DNA from: Prevotella pectinovora
Lineage (GTDB): Bacteria; Bacteroidota; Bacteroidia; Bacteroidales; Bacteroidaceae
Assembly (NCBI RefSeq): GCF_000834015.1
Contig: NZ_JXQI01000033.1
Location: forward strand, 1 to 37,205
Direction of reading: 5' to 3'
Length of the DNA stretch: 37,205 nt
The translations under genes were made by a program, and so were the position numbers. Shown here one piece after another: positions 8,240 to 17,290 of the stretch (position 1 is the first letter of the stretch; each line of letters begins with the position of its first letter). The notes below the pieces were generated by a model. It saw only the letters and a program-made list of their open reading frames with translations, was not told the DNA's origin and made no database searches.

Positions 8240-9202
8240 ATGAAAAGATTAGTTTTCACTTTATTATTGTCTGTAGTTTTACCTTCAGTATCAATGGCAC
8301 AGGACGACATGTATTTTTCACCCAAACAAAGCAAGAGGGAGAAAACTACGATTGTCATGGGGGATAAAGCCCCAAAATACGACGCTGGCTCCACCCGGGA
8401 TGTTGACGAATACAATAGGAGAGGATTAGGCAACACTTATAAATATGTGACCAATGACTCTTTGACTAATGACATCATTAATATTGACGGTGTTGATACG
8501 GATTCTGCATATTTTTATGATGATGCCCCTTGTGATATTGACTATAATGGAGAAGGGGACTACTATTCAAGATTAAACAGATGGCGTTATTTTGACGACC
8601 TATGGTTTTATGACCCGTGGATAACAGGAAGTCCTTTGTATTATGCCTCTTGGTATGACTATTATGGATATAGATGGGGATGGCCTTATAGATACGGATG
8701 GTATGGAGGATGGTATAGCCCTTGGTATTCTACTTATTGGACTGGCTGGTATGACCCTTGGTTAGTTGGTTGGCACAAGCCGTATTTTGGAGTAACTGTT
8801 GCTCATAATCCCTACAATGGAGGAGTTGCAGGAACGACAAACCACGGATGGGTCGGTAATCCTCGCAATAACAGAACCAACTTTAGCGGGTACAGAGGAA
8901 GCACCAGCACAAACAGAAGGAATACAGATGCTTATAACAGGCAGGGAATGAGGAACACCAATAACTCTGGATATCGTCGCAACAACCGCAACAACAATGA
9001 ATTTGGAGAGAATAGAACCATAAGGACACGGGAATATGATAGCAATTCTACGTACCGTAACAACTCGTCTTTCAACACAGGATCTTCCGTAAACAGAGGA
9101 GGTGGCTTCACTGGCGGAAGTAACTTTGGTGGCGGTCGCTCTGGTGGTTTCAGTGGTGGCGGTCGCTCCGGCGGTGGCGGACACTTTGGAGGAAGGAGAT
9201 AG
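8240..9202 (+). CDS. Secreted Tyr/Trp-rich protein with Gly-rich tail, function unknown
   Basis: I do not recognise a characterised family. Residues 1-21 are a signal peptide ending SMAQ. Residues 22-112 are mixed and acidic. About 113-188 are extraordinarily aromatic, with a Trp or Tyr at every second to fourth position (for example WGWPYRYGWYGGWYSPWY). Residues 190-280 are rich in Asn, Arg, Ser and Gly. From about 285 the tail is glycine with repeated GGGRSGG units, ending HFGGRR. A real Shine-Dalgarno-like AGGAGA sits 7 bp before the ATG, unusual in this phylum. The outer-membrane protein gene begins 43 bp downstream, so the two are probably co-transcribed and may act together at the envelope. 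The low-complexity tail resembles RGG or cell-surface adhesive proteins only in composition. Confidence 0.8.
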   Translation: MKRLVFTLLLSVVLPSVSMAQDDMYFSPKQSKREKTTIVMGDKAPKYDAGSTRDVDEYNRRGLGNTYKYVTNDSLTNDIINIDGVDTDSAYFYDDAPCDIDYNGEGDYYSRLNRWRYFDDLWFYDPWITGSPLYYASWYDYYGYRWGWPYRYGWYGGWYSPWYSTYWTGWYDPWLVGWHKPYFGVTVAHNPYNGGVAGTTNHGWVGNPRNNRTNFSGYRGSTSTNRRNTDAYNRQGMRNTNNSGYRRNNRNNNEFGENRTIRTREYDSNSTYRNNSSFNTGSSVNRGGGFTGGSNFGGGRSGGFSGGGRSGGGGHFGGRR

Positions 9203-9245
9203 CAAATACACGTTTTTATTGGACTTTACAAAATTATATTTGATT

Positions 9246-10844
9246 ATGAAAAAAATAGCTTTGTTTTCTGCTGCAGCATTGTTCGCATATTCTAGTGCCA
9301 TGGCACAGGAGACATATGAAAATGCAAAAATTGCAGATCAGGATTTAAATGGCACTGCAAGATATATTGGTATGGGAGGTGCTCTGGATGCGTTGGGGGC
9401 TGATATATCCACCATATCTTCAAACCCTGCTGGCATTGGACTATTCAGACACTCTTCTGCCAATGTTTCATTCGGCATCGTATCGCAACAAGACTGTAAG
9501 ACCTTTGCAAATGGTAAAAAGACAAATCTCAGCTTTGACCAGATTGGATTCGTGTATTCCAAGCGTACAGGTCGTAGCTCATTCATGAATTTCGCATTCA
9601 ATTATCACAAAAGTAAGAATTTTGACTTTATATTGTCTGCAACCGGCAAATTGGATGGTTTGTCTTCGCAAAACAAGCAAACATTCCTGAAGAGTCAAGA
9701 CCAGTACTTTGACCTTTCTGACAAGGGTGGGGCTTATGTCGGAAACGACAACTCGTTCAACCAAGTCGACTACCTTTATGCAAATACCCTTTTGCCTGTT
9801 GCTTTTGACGATAAGAACAAGGGGTACATCGACGGTTATTTAGGAGCTTCAGACTTTGATTTCAACAGGACTCACAGTGGATATATCGGAACATACGATT
9901 TCAACTTGAGTGGCAATATAAATGACCGTGTGTATTTGGGAATAACATTTGGAATTCATGACGTTCACTACAAATCGTATGGAGAATACACGGAGGCGTT
10001 ATTAGATAGTTCGGACAAGAGTATTGGTAAAACATCATTGTCGGACAACAGAAAGGTGACTGGTACAGGATTTGATGTCAAAGCTGGTATTATATTCCGT
10101 CCGGTAGAAAGTTCGCCCTTCCGTATAGGTCTATCGATAGCTACTCCAATTTGGTATGATCTGACTACAACAAATTACACCACTATTGACAACCGCTCAT
10201 TAGCTGACAATTTCGGCTATTACGACACGGGAAATATCGGGGAGTCATATGATTTCAAATTGTACACTCCTTGGAAGTTCGGCTTGAGCCTTGGTACTAC
10301 CTTCGACAATTATCTAGCCATAGGTGCAGGTTATGAATATTCGGATTACAGTACGCTCGATTCAAGAATTAACGATGGTGGCGATTATGACTGGTATTAT
10401 GATACTTACTATTCGAACAGTTCGTCAGATGGAGAGATGAACGACCATACAGAAAGCACTCTGAAAGGCGTAAGTACCTTGAAACTCGGAATGGAGTTCA
10501 AGGCTGATGATAATTTGGCAATACGCCTAGGCTACAATTATGTTTCCCCTAAATACGAGAGTGTGGGTTATAAGGACGGAACAATCAACTCTCCAGGGTC
10601 TTATTATGCGTCTACAACGGATTATACCAATTGGGAGTCCATCAATCGTGTAACTTGCGGAATTGGCTATACATTGAACAAATTCTCGCTTGATCTGGCA
10701 TATCAGTATTCTGTACAGAATGGAAAATTCCATGCTTTCACAGATTATATATCAGAAGTAAAAGACATGTCTAATCTATGTGATGCCGTAAAGGTAAGCA
10801 ACAAGCGGCATCAGCTGCTGTTGACATTGGGCTATCATTTCTAA
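9246..10844 (+). CDS. FadL/OmpP1-type outer-membrane beta-barrel protein
   Basis: Predicted outer-membrane channel for hydrophobic or other small molecules (OMPP1/FadL/TodX family). Residues 1-21 are a signal peptide ending SAMAQ. The segment ARYIGMGGALDALGAD followed by SSNPAGIGLFR is the conserved N-terminal hatch region of this family. The rest alternates short aromatic strands with polar loops, and the protein ends in Phe (LLTLGYHF), the usual barrel C terminus. I set the start at the ATG at 9246, because longer readings into the upstream gene would lack a signal peptide. Length 532 aa. Substrate is unknown. The close neighbour upstream is the Tyr/Trp-rich secreted protein, and maf starts 9 bp downstream. 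Confidence 0.85.
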   Translation: MKKIALFSAAALFAYSSAMAQETYENAKIADQDLNGTARYIGMGGALDALGADISTISSNPAGIGLFRHSSANVSFGIVSQQDCKTFANGKKTNLSFDQIGFVYSKRTGRSSFMNFAFNYHKSKNFDFILSATGKLDGLSSQNKQTFLKSQDQYFDLSDKGGAYVGNDNSFNQVDYLYANTLLPVAFDDKNKGYIDGYLGASDFDFNRTHSGYIGTYDFNLSGNINDRVYLGITFGIHDVHYKSYGEYTEALLDSSDKSIGKTSLSDNRKVTGTGFDVKAGIIFRPVESSPFRIGLSIATPIWYDLTTTNYTTIDNRSLADNFGYYDTGNIGESYDFKLYTPWKFGLSLGTTFDNYLAIGAGYEYSDYSTLDSRINDGGDYDWYYDTYYSNSSSDGEMNDHTESTLKGVSTLKLGMEFKADDNLAIRLGYNYVSPKYESVGYKDGTINSPGSYYASTTDYTNWESINRVTCGIGYTLNKFSLDLAYQYSVQNGKFHAFTDYISEVKDMSNLCDAVKVSNKRHQLLLTLGYHF

Positions 10845-10853
10845 ATTGTGTTT

Positions 10854-11429
10854 ATGATCAAACAATATAATATCATATTAGGCAGTGGAAGTCCGCGCCG
10901 CAAGGAACTCCTTAGCGGTTTGGACCTCCACTTCAGAGTTTTAGTACGTGACGGGATAAAAGAGACATACCCTCAAGACCTGCCGGCCAAGGAAGTTGCC
11001 CGCTATATTGCCGAAGAGAAGGCTTCTGCTTATACCGACCTCCTGTCAGGTGACACTATGGTTATAACGGCAGATACTATAGTCGTTTGTGATGATACAA
11101 TACTTGGTAAACCCCACGACATAAATGATGCAGTCAGGATGCTAAAAATGTTAAGTGGGAAAACCCATCAAGTAATCACAGGGGTCTGCATATCAACTAA
11201 GGAAAAGAAAAAAGTTTTCTCCGTTAACACCAATGTGACATTTAAACGACTTCAAGACACTGAGATAGACTATTATGTCTCTAAATACAAACCGTTTGAC
11301 AAGGCAGGAGCCTATGGCATACAGGAATGGATAGGACATGTGGGAGTGGAACATCTTGATGGCAGTTATTTCAATGTGATGGGATTACCGGTGCAGCGTA
11401 TTTATCAGACGCTAACTGAAGAGTTCTAG
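10854..11429 (+). CDS. maf: Maf family nucleotide pyrophosphatase
   Basis: Cytoplasmic nucleoside-triphosphate pyrophosphatase of the Maf/HAM1 superfamily, usually acting on dTTP, UTP or modified nucleotides. The N-terminal LGSGSPRRKELLSG motif binds phosphate. ADTIVVCDDTILGKP carries the catalytic Asp region. KAGAYGIQEW is the C-terminal motif. Start is taken at the ATG at 10854 (191 aa), two codons after a GTG in the same frame. It lies 9 bp after the outer-membrane protein gene and 33 bp before mnmA, consistent with one transcript. Exact substrate subclass (YhdE-like is most likely from the motifs) is inferred. Confidence 0.9.
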   Translation: MIKQYNIILGSGSPRRKELLSGLDLHFRVLVRDGIKETYPQDLPAKEVARYIAEEKASAYTDLLSGDTMVITADTIVVCDDTILGKPHDINDAVRMLKMLSGKTHQVITGVCISTKEKKKVFSVNTNVTFKRLQDTEIDYYVSKYKPFDKAGAYGIQEWIGHVGVEHLDGSYFNVMGLPVQRIYQTLTEEF

Positions 11430-11462
11430 TAAAATGTACGCAAATATCTGTATAGCATAATA

Positions 11463-12539
11463 ATGGAAAAATTAGAGGATAAGAAAATAGCAGTATTATT
11501 GTCTGGTGGTGTAGACAGTTCTGTCGTTTTATATGAACTGGCGGAAAAAGGTCTGACACCAGACTGTTTTTACATAAAAATCGGCCCAGAAGAGAAGGAA
11601 GAATGGGATTGTTCATCAGAAGAAGATCTGGAAATGGCAACCTCTGTAGCTCATAAATACGGATGTAAACTTGCTGTGATCGATTGCCATAAAGAATACT
11701 GGAATGAGGTTACTCGTTATACGATGGAAAAAGTCAAGGCAGGTCTTACGCCTAATCCTGACGTGATGTGCAACCGTTTGATCAAGTTCGGTGCATTTCA
11801 TGAAAAGATTGGTTACAAATATGATCTGATTGCAACAGGACATTACGCACAGACTGAGATTGACGAGAATGGAAGAAAATGGCTTGTCACCAGTCCAGAC
11901 CCTGTAAAAGACCAAACAGATTTTTTAGCACAACTATATTCATGGCAATTACGGAAAGCTATATTCCCAATAGGTCACTTCCAGAAAGACGAGGTAAGGA
12001 TAATCGCTGAAAAAGAACAACTTGTAAATGCAAAGCGAAAAGACAGTCAGGGAATCTGTTTCTTAGGTCAGATCAACTATAATGAATATATACGCAGGTA
12101 TTTAGGTGAAAACATAGGCGACGTAATAGAATTTGAAACCGGAAAAATAATTGGCAAACATCGCGGATTGTGGTTCCACACAATAGGCCAACGTAAAGGT
12201 CTTGGATTTGGAGGTGGACCATGGTTCGTTGTCAAGAAAAATGTGCAAGACAATATCCTCTATGTCAGCCATGGCTATAACCCTCAGACTGCATACAAGA
12301 AAGAATTCCCCGTTATGGATTTTCATTATTTGACAGAAAGGGTCAATATGGATAAAATAACTTTTAAAATACGCCATACACCAGAGTATCATAAAGGAAG
12401 AATTGAGATAACAGGCGATTCGGATTTTGTTGTTCATGCAGAAGAATTCATCCATGGTGTTGCACCAGGACAGTTTTGTGTCATCTATGACGAAAATCAC
12501 CATAGGTGTTACGGTAGTGGTGAAATCACAGCCATTTGA
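11463..12539 (+). CDS. mnmA: tRNA-uridine 2-sulfurtransferase MnmA
   Basis: Catalyses ATP-dependent 2-thiolation of uridine 34 in tRNAs for Lys, Glu and Gln. The PP-loop LLSGGVDSSV is at residues 12-21. The two catalytic cysteines are C103 (NPDVMCNRLIKFG) and C199 (SQGICFLG), nearly identical in position to E. coli C102 and C199. The C-terminal beta-barrel domain ends RCYGSGEI. Length of 358 aa is normal. It is the last gene of the probable run from 8240. I see no clear intrinsic terminator after it, only a small 6-bp hairpin at 12576-12590. Confidence 0.95.
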   Translation: MEKLEDKKIAVLLSGGVDSSVVLYELAEKGLTPDCFYIKIGPEEKEEWDCSSEEDLEMATSVAHKYGCKLAVIDCHKEYWNEVTRYTMEKVKAGLTPNPDVMCNRLIKFGAFHEKIGYKYDLIATGHYAQTEIDENGRKWLVTSPDPVKDQTDFLAQLYSWQLRKAIFPIGHFQKDEVRIIAEKEQLVNAKRKDSQGICFLGQINYNEYIRRYLGENIGDVIEFETGKIIGKHRGLWFHTIGQRKGLGFGGGPWFVVKKNVQDNILYVSHGYNPQTAYKKEFPVMDFHYLTERVNMDKITFKIRHTPEYHKGRIEITGDSDFVVHAEEFIHGVAPGQFCVIYDENHHRCYGSGEITAI

Positions 12540-12757
12540 CAAATTGTAAATTTTTAAATACTTTTCAAGCCTTAACAATCATTTTGATTGCGCATTCTGA
12601 AATCGTCTAGAGTGTTTTTCGTGGTGTCTCAACAGTTTTTACTTTCCATTAGGATTACCTTACAATCATTATGTGTTGTTTCTGATACAATCATCCCACA
12701 TTATTATATAAATAAGATGAAGTCTTTATCAGTTTAAACGAAATTTCCTTCAAAATA

Positions 12758-12789
12758 TTTTGCGAGTTCGAATAAAAGGCGTAACTTCG
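12758..12789 (+). promoter_or_regulatory. Promoter of the serC-serA region
   Basis: TTTTG at 12758-12762 and TAACTTCG at 12782-12789 are exactly 19 bp apart. The -7 box differs from TAnnTTTG at one base (C for T) and is followed by CA. It ends 36 bp before the serC ATG at 12826. Its position rules out a TTG start at 12760 for serC. Confidence 0.7.
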
Positions 12790-12825
12790 CAATTGAAAAA
12801 CATTAACCTAAAACTATTATTTCGA

Positions 12826-13893
12826 ATGAAGAAGTACAATTTTAACGCAGGTCCATCAATTCTTCCAAGAGAAGTAATTGAAAACACTGCAAAGCAGATT
12901 CTGGATTTTAACGGTATTGGTTTGTCTTTGGCAGAAATCAGCCACAGATCAAAGGATTTCCAGCCAGTTATTGACGAGGCAACAGCTTTGATTAAAGAGT
13001 TGCTTAACGTTCCAGAAGGATATTCAGTTCTGTTCCTTGGTGGTGGTGCTTCATTGGAATTCTGTATGATTCCATGTAACTTCCTGAAGAAGAAGGCTGC
13101 CTATCTGAACACTGGTGTGTGGTCAAAGAAGGCAATCAAAGAGGCTAAGCATTTTGGAGAGGTTGTTGAAGTAGCTTCTTCTGCTGATGACAATTACACC
13201 TTTATTCCAAAGGGTTGGACTTGTCCTGATGATGTTGATTATCTTCATATCACAACGAATAATACTATCTACGGTACTGAGCTGCGCGAGGAGCCAAACG
13301 TAAACGTTCCTCTGATTGGTGATATGTCATCAGATATCTTCAGCCGTCCTGTAGATGTTGCAAAGTATGATTGTATTTACGCTGGCGCTCAGAAGAACCT
13401 TTCTATGGCTGGTGTAACATTGGTTATCGTTAAGGATGAAGCTCTGGGCAAGGTAGAGCGTGAGATACCTACGATGTTGAACTATCAGACTCATGTTGAC
13501 AAGGGCAGTATGTTCAATACTCCTCCAGTAGTTCCTATCTATACATGCCTTGAGACTCTTCGTTGGATCAAGAAGAACGGTGGTGTTGAAGAAATGGACA
13601 GAAGAGCGCACGAAAGAGCAGAACTTCTGTATGCAGAGATTGACCGCAACAAGTTGTTCCGTGGCACAGTAGCAAAAGAAGACCGTTCACTCATGAATAT
13701 TTGCTTCGTTATGAACGATGAGTACAAGGAACTTGAGAAAGCGTTCTTTGATTTCGCAACATCTAAGGGCATGGTCGGCATCAAGGGTCACCGCTCAGTA
13801 GGTGGTTTCCGTGCAAGCTGCTACAACGCAATGAGCGTAGAGGGTGTTAAGGCTCTCGTTCAGTGCATGCAGGAATTCGAAGCACAGAACTAA
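12826..13893 (+). CDS. serC: Phosphoserine aminotransferase
   Basis: PLP enzyme that converts 3-phosphohydroxypyruvate and glutamate to phosphoserine, the second step of serine synthesis (also used in pyridoxine synthesis). Begins [14 protein letters not shown], the conserved N terminus. The PLP lysine is K190 in [12 protein letters not shown], close to K198 of E. coli. LGGGASLEF and the C-terminal [15 protein letters not shown] contact cofactor phosphate and substrate. Length 355 aa. It precedes serA, with a strong hairpin (13913-13952) between them, so serA may be expressed partly by read-through. Confidence 0.95.
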   Translation: MKKYNFNAGPSILPREVIENTAKQILDFNGIGLSLAEISHRSKDFQPVIDEATALIKELLNVPEGYSVLFLGGGASLEFCMIPCNFLKKKAAYLNTGVWSKKAIKEAKHFGEVVEVASSADDNYTFIPKGWTCPDDVDYLHITTNNTIYGTELREEPNVNVPLIGDMSSDIFSRPVDVAKYDCIYAGAQKNLSMAGVTLVIVKDEALGKVEREIPTMLNYQTHVDKGSMFNTPPVVPIYTCLETLRWIKKNGGVEEMDRRAHERAELLYAEIDRNKLFRGTVAKEDRSLMNICFVMNDEYKELEKAFFDFATSKGMVGIKGHRSVGGFRASCYNAMSVEGVKALVQCMQEFEAQN

Positions 13894-13912
13894 TTCTGAA
13901 TAAAACAATATC

Positions 13913-13952
13913 AATCAAACCCGTGCTCCATACTGAAGCATGGGTTTTGATT
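13913..13952 (+). terminator. Hairpin between serC and serA
   Basis: Arms 13913-13927 and 13937-13952 pair over 15 bp with one bulged T and one G-T pair around a 9-nt loop. It begins 20 bp after the serC stop. There is no U-run directly after the stem, so it may be a partial terminator or an mRNA-stabilising hairpin that sets the serC:serA ratio. Confidence 0.65.
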
Positions 13953-14020
13953 TAAAAAAATACTTTCGACTATTTAATCATAAGTCAACCTTAAAGTGTA
14001 ATAATTTAAACTTTATAATT

Positions 14021-14941
14021 ATGAAAATTCTAGTAGCAACAGAAAAACCATTCGCACCAGTAGCAGTTAATGGAATCAAGGCAGAGCTTGACAATGCAGG
14101 CCATGAACTTGTATTGCTGGAGAAATATACAGAAAAGCAGCAGCTTCTTGACGCAGTAGCCAATGCAGACGCACTTATCGTGCGTTCAGACAAGATTACT
14201 CCAGAAGTGCTTGATGCAGCTAAGGAGCTTAAGATTGTAGTACGTGCAGGCGCTGGCTATGACAATATTGATACTGCTTACGCAAAAGAAAAGGGTATTG
14301 TTGTTGAAAATACTCCAGGACAAAACTCAAACGCAGTTGCTGAGTTGGTATTTGGTCTATTGGTTTACGCTGTCAGAAACTTCTACAACGGCAAGGCTGG
14401 TACAGAGCTGAAGGGTAAAAAACTTGGTATCTTAGCTTATGGCAACGTAGGAAGAAATGTTGCTCGCATTGCTAAGGGCTTTGGTATGGATATCTATGCT
14501 TATGACGCATTCTGTCCTAAGGAAGTAATTGAGCAGAGTGGCGTTCATGCTGTTGACAACCAGGAAGAGTTGTTCTCTACATGTGATGTCGTTTCACTAC
14601 ACATCCCTGCTACAAACGAGACCAAGAAGAGCATAAACAAGGAGTTGGTTTCCAAGATGAAGAAGGGTGGTATCCTTGTTAACACAGCTAGAAAAGAAGT
14701 TATCAACGAAGAGGAACTTGTAGCACTTTTGCAGGAGCGCACAGACCTCAAGTTCGTTACAGATATCAAGCCTGATCTTGATGCAGAATTTGCAGAGAAG
14801 GCAGAAGGTCGTTATTTCAGCACCCCTAAGAAGATGGGCGCTCAGACAGCAGAGGCTAACATTAATGCAGGTATAGCAGCCGCTAAACAGATCAATGCTT
14901 ATTTTACTGAGGGTTGTACAAAGTTCCAGGTTAACAAATAA
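14021..14941 (+). CDS. serA: Short-form D-3-phosphoglycerate dehydrogenase
   Basis: NAD-dependent oxidation of 3-phosphoglycerate to 3-phosphohydroxypyruvate, the first step of serine synthesis. Start is the ATG at 14021 (MKILVATEKPFAP). The reading frame is open further upstream, but that part runs into the serC hairpin. The 306-aa length means no C-terminal ACT or ASB domains, so it should lack classical serine feedback. The Rossmann motif is GILAYGNVG (residues 136-144 region). The substrate Arg is R224 in NTARKEV. The usual catalytic His of TPHIG is replaced by Lys (TPKKMGAQT, K270/K271), as in the 'type IIIK' enzymes described, as I recall, for Entamoeba and Bacteroides relatives. Between serC and the DUF1015 gene. 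Confidence 0.92.
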   Translation: MKILVATEKPFAPVAVNGIKAELDNAGHELVLLEKYTEKQQLLDAVANADALIVRSDKITPEVLDAAKELKIVVRAGAGYDNIDTAYAKEKGIVVENTPGQNSNAVAELVFGLLVYAVRNFYNGKAGTELKGKKLGILAYGNVGRNVARIAKGFGMDIYAYDAFCPKEVIEQSGVHAVDNQEELFSTCDVVSLHIPATNETKKSINKELVSKMKKGGILVNTARKEVINEEELVALLQERTDLKFVTDIKPDLDAEFAEKAEGRYFSTPKKMGAQTAEANINAGIAAAKQINAYFTEGCTKFQVNK

Positions 14942-14985
14942 TATTTCCTAACATATTTGTAATAATTCAAATTTGACATAAAGAT

Positions 14986-16233
14986 ATGGCAACAATAAAA
15001 CCATTCAAAGGCATCAGACCTCCGAAAAACCTCGTTGAGAAGGTAGAATCAAGACCATATGATGTTCTTAATTCAGAAGAGGCAAGAGCAGAAGCTGGCG
15101 ATAATGAAATGAGTCTATATCATATCATAAAGCCAGAGATAGACTTTGAGCCAGGTACAAGTGAGTATGACCCACGTGTTTATGATAAGGCAGCTGAGAA
15201 TTTCAAGAAATTCAAGGATAACGGCTGGCTGGTTCAGGACAACGAAGAGCACTACTACATTTATGCTCAGACAATGGGCAACAAGACACAATATGGTATT
15301 GTGGTTGGTGCTCGTGTAGAGGATTATATGAACGGCACAATCAAGAAGCATGAGCTTACACGTAGAGATAAAGAGGAAGACCGTATGAAGCATGTTCGCG
15401 TAAACAACGCTAACATTGAGCCGGTTTTCTTTGCATATCCTGATAACGAAAAGCTTAATGCCCTGCTTGAAAAATATGCGAAGACAGAGCCGGAATACGA
15501 TTTCATAGCTCCTATTGACGGCTTCGGCCATAAATTCTGGGTGATTTCAGACAAGGAAGACATAGATCTCATTACCAATGAATTTGCTGCAATGCCGTCT
15601 TTGTATATTGCAGATGGTCACCACCGCTCTGCAGCTGCAGCTCTGGTTGGTGCAGAAAAAGCAAAACAGAATCCTAACCACACAGGCAATGAGGAGTACA
15701 ACTACTTCATGGCTGTTTGTTTCCAGGCTTCTCAGTTGACAATTCTTGATTACAACAGGGTTGTGACAGATTTGAACGGTTACTCATCAGAGGATTTCCT
15801 CAAGGCCTTAGAGAAGAACTTTATCGTTGAAAACAAGGGAACTGACCAGTACAAGCCGACAGCATTGCACAATTTCTCTATGTACCTTGACGGAAATTGG
15901 TATAGCCTGACTGCTAAGGAGGGTACTTATAATCCAAATGACCCAATTGGTGTTCTCGACGTTGATGTGTCAAGCAGACTTATCTTCGACGAACTTCTTG
16001 GAATTAAGGATTTCCGCTCAGACAAGAGAATTGACTTTGTCGGCGGTTTGAGAGGATTGGAAGAGCTTAAGCGCAGAGTCGACTCAGGTGAGATGAAGAT
16101 GGCTTTGGCACTTTATCCTGTAACAATGAAGCAAATAATGGATATCGCAGACAGTGGCAAGATCATGCCACCTAAGGCAACATGGTTTGAACCTAAACTC
16201 AGATCAGGACTTATCATCCATGAATTAGCATAA
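14986..16233 (+). CDS. DUF1015 family protein
   Basis: Conserved protein of unknown biochemical function (DUF1015, also called HipA-unrelated SpoOJ/ParA/ParB-associated in some annotations). Residues about 8-40 (FKGIRPPKNLVEKVESRPYDV) and the motif YIADGHHRSAAAA at about 204-216 identify the family. The ADGHHR segment resembles a metal or nucleotide site. Length 415 aa is usual. The start at 14986 is 44 bp after serA, and the serC-serA-DUF1015 order recurs in Bacteroidetes as I remember it, suggesting a role linked to serine or phosphoserine metabolism. A strong terminator follows. No signal peptide or membrane segment. Confidence 0.88.
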   Translation: MATIKPFKGIRPPKNLVEKVESRPYDVLNSEEARAEAGDNEMSLYHIIKPEIDFEPGTSEYDPRVYDKAAENFKKFKDNGWLVQDNEEHYYIYAQTMGNKTQYGIVVGARVEDYMNGTIKKHELTRRDKEEDRMKHVRVNNANIEPVFFAYPDNEKLNALLEKYAKTEPEYDFIAPIDGFGHKFWVISDKEDIDLITNEFAAMPSLYIADGHHRSAAAALVGAEKAKQNPNHTGNEEYNYFMAVCFQASQLTILDYNRVVTDLNGYSSEDFLKALEKNFIVENKGTDQYKPTALHNFSMYLDGNWYSLTAKEGTYNPNDPIGVLDVDVSSRLIFDELLGIKDFRSDKRIDFVGGLRGLEELKRRVDSGEMKMALALYPVTMKQIMDIADSGKIMPPKATWFEPKLRSGLIIHELA

Positions 16234-16255
16234 GAAACAAGGAACACACTAAATA

Positions 16256-16289
16256 AGGCGCACTCAATAATTTTATTATTGGTGCGCCT
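16256..16289 (+). terminator. Terminator after the serC-serA-DUF1015 genes
   Basis: AGGCGCAC (16256-16263) plus CAATAAT (16265-16271) pair with ATTATTG and GTGCGCCT (16275-16289): 15 bp with one bulged T and the loop TTT. It is followed by ACTTTTG. GC-rich base and position 22 bp after the stop codon support termination. Confidence 0.8.
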
Positions 16290-16345
16290 ACTTTTGATTA
16301 AAACAGAGTAAGGATAATCGTCATCAAGAAATTACAGTATTAAAA

Positions 16346-16933
16346 GTGGAAGATAAATACACGACAATTACAAAAACAATAGGGGAGGGCTTCTACAGTG
16401 AGAAACGCAGCAAGTTTCTTGCTTTTGCCCATCATGTAGAATCACAAGCACAAATAAGAGAAATATTATCCGTCTATAGAAAAAAATATTATGACGCAAG
16501 ACATGTCTGTTATGCATATGTATTAGGGGCTGATAAGGCAGACTATAAAATGAATGATGACGGAGAACCAAGCAGCACCGCAGGAAAACCGATTTATGGA
16601 CAAATAGTATCAAATGACCTCACTGACATTCTTATAGTCGTCATAAGATATTATGGAGGTGTAAATCTTGGCACCGGAGGATTGATTGTAGCGTATAGAA
16701 CCGCAGCTGCAGATGCATTGTCACATTGCGTTATTGAAGAGAAGTACATTAAGGAAAAAATAACATTCACTTTCCCATATGTCATGATGAACGGGGTCAT
16801 GAAAGTAGTAAAAACAATGGAACCACAGATTATATCGCAAGAGTTTGACAACACCTGTACGATTACACTCTCAATAAGGAGATCGAAGGCAGAGGAACTG
16901 AAAAATAAGTTGAACAGCTTGTCCTTTGAATGA
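16346..16933 (+). CDS. yigZ: YigZ/IMPACT family protein
   Basis: Conserved cytoplasmic protein related to eukaryotic IMPACT; the biochemical role in bacteria is not settled. The N-terminal UPF0029 domain contains YYDARHVCYAYVLG, NDDGEPSSTAGKPI and IRYYGGVNLGTGGL, all family signatures. The C-terminal 65 residues match DUF1949 (ferredoxin-like). Length 195 aa. The start is a GTG at 16346, because the first in-frame ATG lies beyond conserved residues. It follows the terminator at 16256-16289, whose last base begins a TACTTTTG -7-like box (16289-16296) without a good -33. Confidence 0.9.
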   Translation: MEDKYTTITKTIGEGFYSEKRSKFLAFAHHVESQAQIREILSVYRKKYYDARHVCYAYVLGADKADYKMNDDGEPSSTAGKPIYGQIVSNDLTDILIVVIRYYGGVNLGTGGLIVAYRTAAADALSHCVIEEKYIKEKITFTFPYVMMNGVMKVVKTMEPQIISQEFDNTCTITLSIRRSKAEELKNKLNSLSFE

Positions 16934-17290
16934 TATTTAGGCACACTTCTATCAAAGTCATTGGATATGTTGGTCTTTAAAACAATGTCGTCGCAATATG
17001 CATTCTTTGGCGTATAAAAACAGCTGTTCTGCACATTTAAAACAGTTACTTATATCCACAATATAGGTTACTTTTCATTTAAATGTAAGCTACTTTTAAT
17101 AGAATAATTACCAATGTCGTACATTTGTCGCATATTTTCCAGCGTAAAACTTCCGCGAAAAGCGAATTAATGTTTTGTTTTCTTTATTATTTAACCTAAA
17201 ACTTTGTACCTTTGCACGATTAATGCAGTTCGATAGGTAAATACATATAGGTTTTAGACTGCACATTTAAAGAATAAAATAACGAACGAA
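16934..17290. other. 357-bp non-coding region upstream of yycJ-like gene
   Basis: AT-rich stretch in which I find no credible gene on either strand. It holds the -7 box at 17207-17214. A 13-base direct repeat, CTGCACATTTAAA, is at 17029-17041 and 17259-17271. A spaced 6-bp inverted repeat in the leader pairs TGCAGT (17224-17229) with ACTGCA (17258-17263). Confidence 0.5.
17207..17214 (+). promoter_or_regulatory. -7 box of the yycJ-like gene
   Basis: TACCTTTG followed by CA is a perfect -7 element. The -33 region is T-rich, and the nearest TTTTG (17173-17177) is too far away at 29 bp. The leader to the ATG at 17291 is about 70 nt. Confidence 0.6.

Noticed and set aside
9102..9245. Upstream start for the outer-membrane protein gene
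   Set aside because: It would overlap the Gly-rich tail of the preceding gene in another frame and bury a clear signal peptide.
12576..12590. Terminator of mnmA (CAATCA/TGATTG hairpin)
   Set aside because: The stem is only 6 bp, AT-rich and not followed by a run of T, so I do not list it as a terminator.
12760..12825. Upstream TTG start for serC
   Set aside because: It falls within the -33 element of the promoter, and the conserved protein begins at the ATG at 12826.
13940..14020. Upstream start for serA adding 27 residues
   Set aside because: The ATG at 13940 lies inside the right arm of the serC hairpin, and the added residues are not part of the PGDH fold.
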